DNA of 15,991 nt from Lentisphaeria bacterium UBA1784 (GCA_002315455.1 DCGG01000021.1:1-15991), one strand, 5' to 3'. Shown: positions 1-7,832, counted from the stretch's first letter. Numbers and translations are program-made. The notes: a model not told the origin generated them from the sequence alone.

Positions 1-302
1 CTTTTCCAATGCTCTTTCACCACGGAGATCACGTGTTCGAGGTCCGCCCCGGTTGGCTCGGAGCTGATCAGCTGTTCCGCCGCGTTCCGTCCGGCAGGGC
101 CTCCGATGGCCACGCTCCAGACCAGCAGCTCGTACCCTTCACTTCCTCCGGCGGAGAGAGCCATGGCGTAGGCATCCCACGCGGCGATATCCATTTGGGT
201 CCGCTCGGGAAACTCCACGGTCCCGGCGGCGAACGCTCCGGAGCAGAGAAGCAGAAGAACCGTCAGGATCGACGGCCCCCGCCAACCATCACAAAATCGC
301 AT
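1..302 (-). CDS. Secreted protein of unknown function (C-terminus cut by window edge)
   Basis: An open frame starts at 302 and runs off the left edge, so about 100 N-terminal residues are visible and the C-terminus is missing. Residues 1-11 are polar with two Arg, and residues 12-24 are hydrophobic (LTVLLLLCSGAFA). This is a typical Sec signal peptide with a plausible AFA|AG cleavage site. The mature part starts with TVEFPERTQMD and holds short helical stretches, but I recognise no family. The start is supported by a GGAGAAGG ribosome binding site a few bases upstream of the ATG. A small inverted repeat (GTTCA-GGC-TGAAC, 325-337) lies just upstream of that site. I see no convincing promoter directly upstream, so it may be transcribed by read-through from the small ribosomal protein gene. 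Export is well supported; function is unknown. Confidence 0.7.
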   Translation of the reverse strand, partial: MRFCDGWRGPSILTVLLLLCSGAFAAGTVEFPERTQMDIAAWDAYAMALSAGGSEGYELLVWSVAIGGPAGRNAAEQLISSEPTGADLEHVISVVKEHWK

Positions 303-435
303 TTTCAAATCCTTCTCCTCGTTCAGGCTGAACCCTCAAAAAGCAAACGCCCGTCCCGGGGTATCCCAACAAGGGGAACACATCAAGACGGACGCCTGTC
401 CAACGAAACCATCGCTGATCTCGTTCTTTCGAAGC

Positions 436-449
436 GGGAGCGAACTCCC
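436..449 (-). other. Stem-loop directly after the small ribosomal protein stop codon
   Basis: On the minus strand the sequence GGGAG-TTCG-CTCCC immediately follows the TAA stop (450-452). It forms a 5-bp stem with a UUCG loop. No T-tract follows, so it is more likely a 3' stabilising or processing structure than an intrinsic terminator. Confidence 0.4.
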
Positions 450-539
450 TTACTTCTTCTTGTGCCGGAGCAGTTTCAGCTGCTTCTTGCGCTTGTGCTT
501 GGCGATCTTCTTACGCCGCTTCTTCTTGAGGTTTCCCAT
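450..539 (-). CDS. mS38/AURKAIP1-COX24-like small ribosomal protein, 29 aa
   Basis: This is a 29-codon gene beginning MGNLKKKRRKKIAKHK and ending LRHKKK. Almost every residue is Lys, Arg, His or Leu. The pattern KKRRKKIxKHKxKKxLKxxRHKKK matches from memory the AURKAIP1/COX24 domain family. That family includes mitochondrial mS38 and the roughly 30-residue ribosomal protein of the small subunit seen in mycobacteria and Bacteroidetes, where it binds rRNA. The start has an AGG ribosome binding site seven bases upstream. A sigma-70-type promoter lies about 50 bases upstream, and a stem-loop follows the stop. The gene is small enough to be missed by gene callers. Family membership is a pattern judgement; a chance Lys-rich ORF is unlikely given promoter, ribosome binding site and motif together. 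Confidence 0.8.
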   Translation of the reverse strand: MGNLKKKRRKKIAKHKRKKQLKLLRHKKK

Positions 540-586
540 GATGTTACCTGTCTTTTCCCGTTGTGTTTATGAACAATGGTTTGTAT

Positions 587-615
587 AATATAGCCGAGTT
601 TCCGGAAATTCCCAA
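587..615 (-). promoter_or_regulatory. Promoter of the small ribosomal protein gene
   Basis: Read on the minus strand: -35 TTGGGA (610-615), a 17-bp spacer, and -10 TATATT (587-592). Transcription should start near 580, leaving a leader of about 40 bases. Confidence 0.65.
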
Positions 616-622
616 TCAAAAG

Positions 623-666
623 CGGAAAATTTTTCAAAAAAAGCGCTTTTTTCTCTTCTTTTTCCG
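623..666 (-). terminator. Candidate nested-hairpin terminator of the response regulator/HNH/PHP operon
   Basis: On the minus strand an outer 7-bp stem CGGAAAA/TTTTCCG (660-666 with 623-629) encloses an inner AAAAAA-GCGC-TTTTTT hairpin (637-652). It is followed by CTTTTG. It lies 58 bases after the PHP stop and just upstream of the next promoter, which is where a terminator is expected. The A-T-rich stem makes it atypical. Confidence 0.35.
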
Positions 667-724
667 TTTTTCCGGCCGTTTCAGAAGGACTTCTGCTCCG
701 GTCCCGGCATGACTCCCCACCGGA

Positions 725-1528
725 TCACCGGCCGCAGAACCGATAACCGCATTCCTCCAGCAACGTCTGCGCCCCCGCGAATCCCCGGGTCACGTGAGCC
801 GGACTGTGGGAATCCGCGTTGATGACCACGGGGACACCGCGATCCTTCGCGCTCTGAAGGGTCCGCCGCGCAGGATACTGCTCGGCACAGGGCTTGAACC
901 AGCCGGAGGTGTTCAATTCGATGGCGCCTCCAGTCTGCCGCAGGACGTCCAGCACTTTCTCCGCATGGGAGAAATACTCCCCATTGCGGATGAGCGCAAA
1001 TTTCTTCGGCAGGTCCAGATGCGCAAGGAACAAAAACTCCCGGCGCCGTGCCGCCCCCTCCATCTTCTGCCAGTAGGTCTCGCAGACGGCCGCCTTCGCC
1101 GGTTCATCAAGCGAAGTCCAGGCATCGGCACTGCCGTCGACGGAGAAGAGGCCGGAATAGTGGACCGCACCGATCAGGTAGTCCAACGGATATTTTTTCA
1201 ACTCGGAAAGCACCTCATCGGCGTTCTCGAAAAAGAAATCCACCTCCAATCCGATGCGGAGAGTGAAATCCTCGGAATCCAACTCCTTCTTCAGCGTCTG
1301 CAGTCGATCGACGTATTCGCACAGCCGATTGGGCGGCATGCGCCAGTTGTCGGCATCCGATCCGGGCTCCGGATGAATCACCCAATGATCCGACATGCCG
1401 AACTCCCAAAGCCCCGCGGCCTTCCCCGCCCGACACATCTCCTCGAGGGAGGCGCTCCCGTCGCTCATGTCGCTGTGATTATGATATGCCCCGACAACGG
1501 CACGATCCCTTTCGAACGGGCCCATCAT
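725..1528 (-). CDS. PHP-family phosphoesterase, probable histidinol-phosphatase (HisK/HisJ type)
   Basis: This is a 267-residue PHP-domain protein of the usual length for the family. Metal-binding motifs typical of the PHP fold are visible: YHNHSD (His16, His18), SDHW (Asp47, His48), GLEVDFF (Glu95), AVHYSG (His123), LAHLDLPKKF (His170), and NADSHSP (Asp239, His241). PHP histidinol-phosphatases convert L-histidinol phosphate to histidinol in the cytoplasm using a multinuclear metal centre. Other PHP enzymes of this type have different substrates, so the function is probable only. hisF and hisH elsewhere in the window fit the assignment. The ATG at 1528 overlaps the TGA of the upstream HNH gene (ATGA), implying translational coupling. 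A second in-frame ATG at 1525 is an equally good start. Confidence 0.8.
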   Translation of the reverse strand: MMGPFERDRAVVGAYHNHSDMSDGSASLEEMCRAGKAAGLWEFGMSDHWVIHPEPGSDADNWRMPPNRLCEYVDRLQTLKKELDSEDFTLRIGLEVDFFFENADEVLSELKKYPLDYLIGAVHYSGLFSVDGSADAWTSLDEPAKAAVCETYWQKMEGAARRREFLFLAHLDLPKKFALIRNGEYFSHAEKVLDVLRQTGGAIELNTSGWFKPCAEQYPARRTLQSAKDRGVPVVINADSHSPAHVTRGFAGAQTLLEECGYRFCGR

Positions 1529-1836
1529 GGCTCCTGCTCCGCGGTTTTCCGTTCCGCCTCGGCAAGGATCTGTTCCGCCGGGGTCATGCAGCGCTTCGCA
1601 GCGTTGCAGTTCCGGCAGCAGACCACCATGTTCCCCCGGGTGCTGCGACCGCCCCGGACCACCGGAACAATGTGGTCGAGCGTCAACTCCTCCGGCGGGA
1701 ACTTCTCCTTGCAATAGTAACAGATCCCCTTGCGGAACTGCTCCTGAAAATAGGGGGTCTTGCGCAACTCCCGCGCCTTGGCGCGCTCCCGGCGGATATG
1801 GGCCTCGTCCCGGTGAAATTCCACCCAGTCACTCAT
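1525..1836 (-). CDS. Small HNH endonuclease
   Basis: This 103-residue protein consists of a basic N-terminal helix region (1-37) and one HNH/zinc-knuckle domain. The first Cys pair is C39-YY-C42. The HNH core is LDHIVPVVRGG (Asp54, His55), followed by Asn69 and the second Cys pair C74-RN-C77 with Asn78. This is the classic McrA/HNH arrangement of a single beta-beta-alpha-metal nuclease site held by a structural zinc. Stand-alone proteins of this size are widespread in bacteria and mostly uncharacterised. It overlaps the end of the response regulator gene by 8 bases and the start of the PHP gene by 4, so it is the middle gene of a coupled operon. No intein, intron or restriction partner is nearby. 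Nuclease fold: confident. Biological role: unknown. Confidence 0.85.
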   Translation of the reverse strand: MSDWVEFHRDEAHIRRERAKARELRKTPYFQEQFRKGICYYCKEKFPPEELTLDHIVPVVRGGRSTRGNMVVCCRNCNAAKRCMTPAEQILAEAERKTAEQEP

Positions 1837-2260
1837 GGGAACTCTCCCCGGGCATCTCGAAACGCCGGCCGTCCAGCACGTCCCGGATCGCCTTGACCAG
1901 AGTGGGCAGGCGGTGGGGCTTGGGGAGGAATCCGCAGGCACCCTGTGCCAGCAGATCCTGCACCACGTCCTCCGAGACGAAACCGCTGGAGAGAAGCACC
2001 TTCACCTTGGGGTCCAGCGCCTTCAACAGCAGAAACGTCTTGTGTCCGCCGCACTTCGGCATCACCATGTCCAGCAGGACCATGTCGATCTGCCCCGGAT
2101 TGGCCCGGTAGATCTCCACGGCATCCTCGCCGTTCTCCGCCAGGAGGACCGTGTACCCCAGCCGGGTCAACGCATCCAGCAGGAAATCCCAAACGGGCTC
2201 GTGGTCATCCACCACCAGAATGGTCTCTTTCCCTCCCGGCAGTTGATTGGAACTCTCCAT
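1829..2260 (-). CDS. Single-domain (CheY-like) response regulator
   Basis: This 143-residue protein is a receiver domain with no output domain. It has the acidic pair Asp18-Asp19 (LVVDDHE), the phospho-acceptor Asp64 (VLLDMVMP), the switch Ser91/Ser92 (LLSSGF) and Lys114 (LPKPH). It would accept phosphate from a histidine kinase and act through protein contacts. No kinase is encoded in the window. Two nearby in-frame ATGs exist (2272 and 2260). I chose 2260 because GGAGG lies five bases upstream of it, inside the codons of the longer version. The PKPH and SSGFVSEDV segments resemble receivers found at the end of hybrid kinases. It is the first gene of an operon with an HNH nuclease and a PHP phosphatase. 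Confidence 0.9.
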   Translation of the reverse strand: MESSNQLPGGKETILVVDDHEPVWDFLLDALTRLGYTVLLAENGEDAVEIYRANPGQIDMVLLDMVMPKCGGHKTFLLLKALDPKVKVLLSSGFVSEDVVQDLLAQGACGFLPKPHRLPTLVKAIRDVLDGRRFEMPGESSHE

Positions 2261-2302
2261 TTTTTCCTCCATGTTACCCGAATAAAAAACTTCATCGCAC
2301 CA

Positions 2303-2331
2303 ATTATACCACAACTCCGGCGATTTCACAA
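2303..2331 (-). promoter_or_regulatory. Promoter of the response regulator/HNH/PHP operon
   Basis: On the minus strand: -35 TTGTGA (2326-2331), a 17-bp spacer, and a perfect -10 TATAAT (2303-2308). The expected start near 2296 gives a leader of about 36 bases. It is the only promoter I can read for all three overlapping genes. Confidence 0.7.
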
Positions 2332-2384
2332 GGCGGAATGGGATGATTTTACGGAAAAATCCACCTTTTTCTTCCTTCAAACAC

Positions 2385-2417
2385 AGAAAAAGGCCCGGAC
2401 ATCTCTGCCCGGGCCTT
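2385..2417 (-). terminator. Intrinsic terminator of the GMP synthetase gene
   Basis: The 9-bp stem AAGGCCCGG/CCGGGCCTT (2390-2398 with 2409-2417) has a 10-base loop. On the minus strand it runs into a T-tract. It lies 27 bases after the stop codon. Confidence 0.85.
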
Positions 2418-2444
2418 CAGGATCAACACGCTGTGCGCCGCGCT

Positions 2445-3428
2445 CTATTCCCACTCGATGGTGGCGGGAGCCTTGGGGCTCAAATCGTAGAGCACCCGTC
2501 CGGCACCGGGGACCTCGGCGAGAATCCGGTCGGTAATCCGCTTCAGCAGCGCCCAATCCAGCTCGGGCACCGTGGCGCTCATGGCGTCCACCGTATTCAC
2601 CGCACGGATGACCACCGGCCAGTCAAAAACCCGCTTGCCGTTGCGGACGCCGGTGGAACGGTAATCCGGCACCACCGTGAAGAACTGCCACACCTTGCCG
2701 ACCAGTCCGGCCTTGGTGAACTCCTCCCGCAGGATCGCATCGGACTCCCGGAGCGCCGCAAGACGGTCCCGGGTGATGGCTCCGGTGCAGCGGACGCCCA
2801 GTCCGGGCCCAGGGAAGGGCTGGCGGAACACCATGCCGTCCGGCAGCCCCAGAGCGGAACCGACCACGCGGACCTCGTCCTTGAAAAGCAGTTTCACAGG
2901 CTCCACCAGCTGGAACTTCAGGTCCTCGGGCAGGCCGCCCACGTTGTGGTGGGCCTTGACGCCGTGGCTCTCAAGAATGTCGGGATAGATGGTGCCCTGT
3001 GCAAGGAAATTCACGTCCTTCAGTTTGCGGGCCTCCTCCTCGAACACCCGGATGAACTCGCCGCCGATCACCTTGCGCTTGGCTTCGGGGTCGGCCACGC
3101 CGGCCAGCTTGTCGAGGAAGCGGTCCGTGGCGTCAATATAGATCAGATTGGCCTTCAGCTGGTTGCGGAACACCTCCACAACCTGCTCGCTCTCGCCTTT
3201 GCGCATCAAACCGTGGTTCACGTGGACGCAGACCAACTGCTGGCCGATGGCCTTCAGCAGCAGAGCCGCAACAACGGAACTGTCAACACCGCCGGAGAGC
3301 GCGAGAAGGACCTTCCCGTTCCCCACTTGCTTGCGCACCTTGGCGATCTGGTCAGCAATGAACTGCTCGGCCAGAGCGGGGGTGGTGATCCGAAGCATAT
3401 CGTCCGGTCTTTTGTTTTCGTCGATCAT
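2445..3428 (-). CDS. guaA: GMP synthase, ATP-pyrophosphatase (synthetase) subunit without the glutaminase domain
   Basis: This 327-residue protein matches the C-terminal two thirds of GuaA. It has the PP-loop SGGVDSS (45-51), LAQGTIYPDILES, the HHNVGGLPE segment, EPVKLLFKDEVR, RQPFPGPGLG, and the dimerisation domain ending in RAVNTVDAMSA and PATIEWE. It adenylates XMP and aminates it to GMP in the cytoplasm. The usual bacterial enzyme is about 510-525 residues with an N-terminal class I glutaminase; that domain is absent here. This is not a truncation artefact: a strong AAAGGAGG site precedes the ATG and a promoter lies just upstream. A partner glutaminase must be encoded elsewhere, or ammonia is used directly. 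The only glutaminase-type protein in the window is HisH, which belongs to histidine synthesis. The gene is monocistronic, with its own terminator. Confidence 0.93.
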   Translation of the reverse strand: MIDENKRPDDMLRITTPALAEQFIADQIAKVRKQVGNGKVLLALSGGVDSSVVAALLLKAIGQQLVCVHVNHGLMRKGESEQVVEVFRNQLKANLIYIDATDRFLDKLAGVADPEAKRKVIGGEFIRVFEEEARKLKDVNFLAQGTIYPDILESHGVKAHHNVGGLPEDLKFQLVEPVKLLFKDEVRVVGSALGLPDGMVFRQPFPGPGLGVRCTGAITRDRLAALRESDAILREEFTKAGLVGKVWQFFTVVPDYRSTGVRNGKRVFDWPVVIRAVNTVDAMSATVPELDWALLKRITDRILAEVPGAGRVLYDLSPKAPATIEWE

Positions 3429-3468
3429 GATGGATGGCCTCCTTTGTGATGGGAATTGTCAATCTTAT

Positions 3469-3497
3469 AAGATAGCGCAAAAACCCTTTTTCAGCAA
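3469..3497 (-). promoter_or_regulatory. Promoter of the GMP synthetase gene
   Basis: On the minus strand: -35 TTGCTG (3492-3497), a 17-bp spacer, and -10 TATCTT (3469-3474). The leader is about 35 bases and contains the strong AAAGGAGG ribosome binding site. Confidence 0.55.
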
Positions 3498-3549
3498 GTC
3501 CGGACACCTCTTTTTTTCGCGCTTTTTTATGCCATTTTCTGATCGAATC

Positions 3550-3569
3550 CGGCCTTTCTGCGGAGGCCG
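3550..3569 (-). other. Hairpin immediately after the RND permease stop codon
   Basis: The inverted repeat CGGCCT/AGGCCG (3550-3555 with 3564-3569) has an 8-base loop and touches the stop codon at 3570. No T-tract follows on the minus strand, so it may be a 3' end stabiliser or a weak or Rho-assisted terminator of the efflux operon. Confidence 0.4.
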
Positions 3570-6500
3570 TCAGGAGGTCCTTTCCCGCCGTCCCTTCCGG
3601 TCCGCGAAAAGGAAATAGAGCGCAGGGATCAGGTAGAGCGTCAGCGCCGTGGAATAGATCAATCCGCCCACCACGCCGATGCCGCAGGAGGAACGGATCT
3701 CCGAGCCCAACCCCGTCCCCAGCGCCATGGGCAGAAGCCCGATGATACTGGTGAGAGAGGTCATCATGATCGCCCGGAACTTGTTGCGGCATGCCGCCGG
3801 CATCGCTTCACCGGGGGACATTCCGGAGCCGGTCAGACTCCCCACCTCGTCCATGATCAGGATGGCGTTGTTGACCACAATCCCGATCATCATCACCGCC
3901 CCCAGCATCCCCACGATGGAGAAGGGCGTGCCGGTCAGCACGAGAATCAGCAGGAAGCCCACGAATCCCAGCGGAATGGTGAAGAGGATCAGAAAGGGTT
4001 TGATCCACGACTCCATGATCGCCGCGATCAGAAGGTAGGTCAGGACCACCGCCACGAAGAACGCCATTTTGAAGTCCTTGATCCCGTCGTCCATCATCTG
4101 CGCCTGTCCGAAGAAGTCCAGTTTGTATCCCACCGGAAGTTGCGGCGCAAGTTCGGTTTTGAGGACTTTGACCAGCGCTCCCAGTGACGCCCCCTTGGCC
4201 GGATTGGCGTAGATCCATGCGCAACGCTCCTTGTCCTGCCGCCGGACGCTGAGCATCACCGGTTCCGGGACCAGTTTCGTCACCACGTCCAGATTCAGCG
4301 GTTTGCCGTCCCGGGTGCCAACGATGAGTTTGCCGATGGAATCCAGCCCTTTCTCCTCGTTGGTCTTGACCCGGATGTCGTAAGAACGGCTTCCCACCTT
4401 GTAGGTCCCGGCCTCGATGCCGTCGAAAAATCCGAGAGCTTCCAGTCCCACCACGTCGGGAGAGATTCCGAGGTTCCGCAACACCGCCCGTTCCGGGCAC
4501 AGAAACACCCGCGGTTTCCCCGGGCGGACCGTGGTGTCCAGATCCGTTGCCTTGCCGGATTTCCGCAGAAGTTCCACGCCGAGTTTCGCGTAATGGTCCA
4601 GCACCACAGAATCCGGCCCGGAGATGTAGGCTGTCAGTTCCGCCCCGGTGGTTCCGGAGATCACCGGGACCGCCAGATCGAAGCGGAGATTCTCATATTT
4701 CTCCATCTGCCGCCGCACGTCCTGCCTAATCTCCTCCACCGATGGCCGCCGGTCCCGGGGAACCAGTTTGATGACAATCCCCGCAAGATACACGCCTTCC
4801 GACAACTGCCCCGTGGTGGCTTTTCGGTAGCCAACCGTGGTTCCGGTGGCCTCCACGTAAGGAAGTTTCTCCAGCGCGGAAACGATCTCCTGCACCCGCA
4901 CGGAATTGGCCTCCAGATTGCTGTCCGCGGGAAACTCGAGATTCACGGTCATCTCACCCCGGTCCGGGGTCGGAATGAAGGAGACGTTCAACGCCGGGAT
5001 GCAGATCCCCAGCAAAATGCCGGAAACAGCCACGATCACCGCCACCGTCCGCCCCGGATGAAGCCGGACCCATTCCAGAGAATGGAGAAAACCCTCGAGG
5101 ACCCGGTCGTAGTTCCGGTCCCAAAGCCGCGCAAAACGGCTCCCGGACTGCCGGGAATCCTTCAGCAAACGGCTGCTCAGGATCGGCGTCAGCGTGAACG
5201 TGATGAAGATGGAGATCACCGTCACCAGCGCCGTCACTCCGGCAAAGGGCCCCACGATCAGCCCCGCTACGGAAGTCATCATGGCAATGGGCAGAAACAC
5301 CACGATGTTGGTGAGAGAACTGGCCAGCACCGCATTGGCTACGGAACTGGTCCCTGTAACGGCCGCGACCTCCGACTTTTCCCCGAGGGAGAGCCGGTGG
5401 AAGATGCTTTCGATGACCACCACCGAATTATCCACCAGCACGCCGCAGGCACACCCGAGAGCCGCCAGCGTCATCATGTCGAAGGTGTATCCGAAGGCCC
5501 GCAACGCCAGAAACGCCGTGACGAAGGAGACCGGCAAGGTCACGGTGATGATCAGGGTGGGCCGCAGCTGATGGAGAAATCCGTACAGCACCAGCGCCGT
5601 CAGCAGGATGCCGATGATCACGCTGAGCCAGGCATCCTCCACCGCGGCCCGGATGAATTCGCCGGTATCCGTGAACCAGACCAGTTCCATGCCGCCCGGC
5701 ATCAGTCCCGGCGTGGAGCGCAGCGTATCGTAACGCTTCCGCACCTCCGCGATCACCTTGACGGAATTGGCCTCCGCCTTCTTCACCACGTCCAGAAGAA
5801 TCCCCGGGCGGCCGTTCCAATAGGCAAGCTGGCGCCGCTCTTTGGAACGAAGTTCCACGTCGGCGAGGTCCCCCAGCAGGATCCGCTTTCCCCGGACCTT
5901 GGTGATCTCCAGCGTCTTCAGGTCGGGAATGCTCTTGAATTCCGCATCGTAGGTCAGCGCAATCTCCGAACCGGAGCGCTTCAACCGGCCCATGGGAAGT
6001 TTCAGATGGTGTTTGCGGATCAGTTCCACCAGTTCCGGGACCGTGATGCCGCACTCCGCCAGCCTCTCCCGGCGGGGCAGGATGTGCAGTTGGACCTCGT
6101 TCCCTCCGTGGAGCCGCACCTCCCCTACCCCCGGCAAACTGGCAAACTGGTCCGAAAGCCGGTCATCCGCATAGTCGTAGAGCTGATCCAGCGTAGCGCT
6201 GCCGCAAAGAAAGAGCGTGACCACCGGGACCGTGTTCACGTTGAGTTTGCTCAGGAGCGGCGTCTCCGCGCGCTCCGGCAGGTCGTCGGCGATGCGATTC
6301 AACTTCTCCCGGACGTCGTGGAGCGTCAGATCCACCTGCGTGCCCTGTTCGAATTCCAAAGTGATGGCGGCGGCATTCTCCATGCAGATGGTGGTGGTGT
6401 GCTTCAGGCCGTCCAAAGAACCAACGGCGTCCTCGATCTTGCGGGCGACGTCGGTCTCCACCTCCTCCGGCGAAGCTCCTGGATAGACCGCCGTGATCTG

Positions 6501-6656
6501 CACGTAGGGCACGTCGAAACGCGGCAGGATGTCGATGCCGATCCGGGAATAGGAATCCCCTCCCAAAAAGAGCAGCATCAGGATGAAACAACTCATGGCG
6601 ATCTTCCGCCGGACCGAGACCGCACTGACGTTCAGAGGAGAAAATTGCGGCATCAT
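3570..6656 (-). CDS. RND-family efflux permease (AcrB/HAE-like)
   Basis: This 1028-residue inner-membrane protein has the RND layout. TM1 spans about residues 19-36 and is followed by a large periplasmic loop with the PGASPEEVE motif (59-67). A membrane bundle spans about 340-490, then a second loop, then a second bundle near 855-1010. The TM4 motif reads GVLVDNSVVVIES (Asp409-Asn410) where AcrB has Asp407-Asp408. The TM10 motif reads GIVVNNAILIMDEV, with Asn where AcrB has Lys940. Such VDN/VNN versions occur in a known RND branch, so it is probably an active proton-driven exporter of drugs or lipophilic compounds. Start codons at 6656 and 6653 are both possible; the first lies 3 bases after the adaptor gene stop. 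It is the last gene of the tetR-adaptor-permease operon. No outer-membrane channel gene accompanies it. Confidence 0.93.
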   Translation of the reverse strand: MMPQFSPLNVSAVSVRRKIAMSCFILMLLFLGGDSYSRIGIDILPRFDVPYVQITAVYPGASPEEVETDVARKIEDAVGSLDGLKHTTTICMENAAAITLEFEQGTQVDLTLHDVREKLNRIADDLPERAETPLLSKLNVNTVPVVTLFLCGSATLDQLYDYADDRLSDQFASLPGVGEVRLHGGNEVQLHILPRRERLAECGITVPELVELIRKHHLKLPMGRLKRSGSEIALTYDAEFKSIPDLKTLEITKVRGKRILLGDLADVELRSKERRQLAYWNGRPGILLDVVKKAEANSVKVIAEVRKRYDTLRSTPGLMPGGMELVWFTDTGEFIRAAVEDAWLSVIIGILLTALVLYGFLHQLRPTLIITVTLPVSFVTAFLALRAFGYTFDMMTLAALGCACGVLVDNSVVVIESIFHRLSLGEKSEVAAVTGTSSVANAVLASSLTNIVVFLPIAMMTSVAGLIVGPFAGVTALVTVISIFITFTLTPILSSRLLKDSRQSGSRFARLWDRNYDRVLEGFLHSLEWVRLHPGRTVAVIVAVSGILLGICIPALNVSFIPTPDRGEMTVNLEFPADSNLEANSVRVQEIVSALEKLPYVEATGTTVGYRKATTGQLSEGVYLAGIVIKLVPRDRRPSVEEIRQDVRRQMEKYENLRFDLAVPVISGTTGAELTAYISGPDSVVLDHYAKLGVELLRKSGKATDLDTTVRPGKPRVFLCPERAVLRNLGISPDVVGLEALGFFDGIEAGTYKVGSRSYDIRVKTNEEKGLDSIGKLIVGTRDGKPLNLDVVTKLVPEPVMLSVRRQDKERCAWIYANPAKGASLGALVKVLKTELAPQLPVGYKLDFFGQAQMMDDGIKDFKMAFFVAVVLTYLLIAAIMESWIKPFLILFTIPLGFVGFLLILVLTGTPFSIVGMLGAVMMIGIVVNNAILIMDEVGSLTGSGMSPGEAMPAACRNKFRAIMMTSLTSIIGLLPMALGTGLGSEIRSSCGIGVVGGLIYSTALTLYLIPALYFLFADRKGRRERTS

Positions 6657-6659
6657 GAT

Positions 6660-7817
6660 CTACTTCTCCGACTTCTCCGAAACCGTCACGGAGGAGTTCT
6701 CCTGAATGAAGTACTGCCCGGAAACCACGATCTCACGCCCGGAGACCTCCTCCCGATTCAGAAGTTCCGTCAGTCCGTTCCGGGAGATGCCCGTCCGGAC
6801 CGGGAGTTCATGGGCCGTGCCGTCCGCGACGAAGAACACCGCAAATCTGCCGTTCTGACGGAAAAGCACGGCGTCCTCCGGCACCGCGAGGCTCCGGCGT
6901 TCCGCAAAGATGACCTGAACGTCGCAGAGCATCCCGGAGGGGATCGCCATCCCCTGCGGCAGATCTCCCTTCACCTCGAAGGTGCGGCTGATGGGGTCGA
7001 TGGAACGGGACTTGATGGTGACCGGGACCCGGCAGAGTTCCTCGCCGCCGCGGAGGACCGCGATCTGCGTCTCCCCCGGCTTGACCTGATCGAAATGAAG
7101 TCCGCTCAGGACCACCACGATCCGTTTGCGGTCCGGCTGTTCTATCTTCAGCACCGGAGTTCCGGCGTTGCAGTATTCGTTCTCGTTCTTCAACTTGTCA
7201 GTGATCACCCCGTCGTAGGGAGCGAAGACCGTGGAATCCGCCAGATGCTTCCGGGCTATCTCCAGATTGGCCTGTGCAAAACTGACTTCCGCATGGGCGG
7301 TGACGAGTGCCGCCTGCGCCTGCTCAATGGAAAGTTTCGCCTTCTGGAAAGCGAGTTCCGCCTTTTCATTGGCGTCGCTGGAGACCGCTTGGGAGGAGTA
7401 GAGCCGGATGTTCCGTTCCCGGTCGGTCTTGGCCTTGTCGTAGGAGACCTGCGCCAGTTCCACGTCGGATTCGCGGGTCCGGACCCGGGCCTCCGCCATT
7501 TTCAGCATCTCTTCCGAGAGGCGGAGGCGGTTCTCCAGATTCTGCCGGTCGGAGCGGAAAAGCAGTTGCCCTTTGGCGACCCGGTCCCCCTCCTTCACCG
7601 AGAGGGATTCCAACTTGCCCATGGTCATGGCGGAGAGCACGGCATGGTCCACGGCCTCCACAAGTCCCTGGGTCTCCAGCATGTTCTGAAAGAGCGCCTC
7701 CTGCGCCGGAGCCGTGCGGACGACCACCCGCACGACCTCGCCGCGGGTGTTTTTGCCGCATCCGCCGCAAAGGGCCAATATCATGCAAAGAAATACGTTA
7801 CAGATCATGATTCGCAT
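6660..7817 (-). CDS. Periplasmic adaptor (membrane fusion protein) of the RND efflux pump
   Basis: This 385-residue protein has an N-terminal hydrophobic segment (residues 3-19) ending in ALCGGC. Cys20 may be a lipid-attachment site, although position -3 is Cys rather than the usual Leu. The order of domains fits the family: first lipoyl half (about 59-90, KLESLSVKEGDRVAKGQLL), coiled-coil hairpin (about 92-190), second lipoyl half (about 192-225, VFAPYDGVITDKL), then beta-barrel and membrane-proximal domains. It would link the permease to an outer-membrane channel. The start has GGAGG six bases upstream. It lies 15 bases after tetR and 3 bases before the permease gene, so the three are co-transcribed. 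The adaptor role is confident; lipidation is uncertain. Confidence 0.92.
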   Translation of the reverse strand: MRIMICNVFLCMILALCGGCGKNTRGEVVRVVVRTAPAQEALFQNMLETQGLVEAVDHAVLSAMTMGKLESLSVKEGDRVAKGQLLFRSDRQNLENRLRLSEEMLKMAEARVRTRESDVELAQVSYDKAKTDRERNIRLYSSQAVSSDANEKAELAFQKAKLSIEQAQAALVTAHAEVSFAQANLEIARKHLADSTVFAPYDGVITDKLKNENEYCNAGTPVLKIEQPDRKRIVVVLSGLHFDQVKPGETQIAVLRGGEELCRVPVTIKSRSIDPISRTFEVKGDLPQGMAIPSGMLCDVQVIFAERRSLAVPEDAVLFRQNGRFAVFFVADGTAHELPVRTGISRNGLTELLNREEVSGREIVVSGQYFIQENSSVTVSEKSEK

Positions 7818-7832
7818 AAAAAACCTCCGACA

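Noticed and set aside
9..572. Plus-strand open frame of 187 codons at the left edge
   Set aside because: It is antisense to the secreted protein and the small ribosomal protein and has no recognisable domain or ribosome binding site.
1529..1714. N-terminal extension of the PHP frame
   Set aside because: The extra residues are the HNH gene read in another frame; PHP homology begins at the ATG at 1528.
1525..1836. HNH gene considered as a homing endonuclease or mobile element part
   Set aside because: There is no intron, intein, integrase or repeat around it, and its overlaps fix it as an operon gene.
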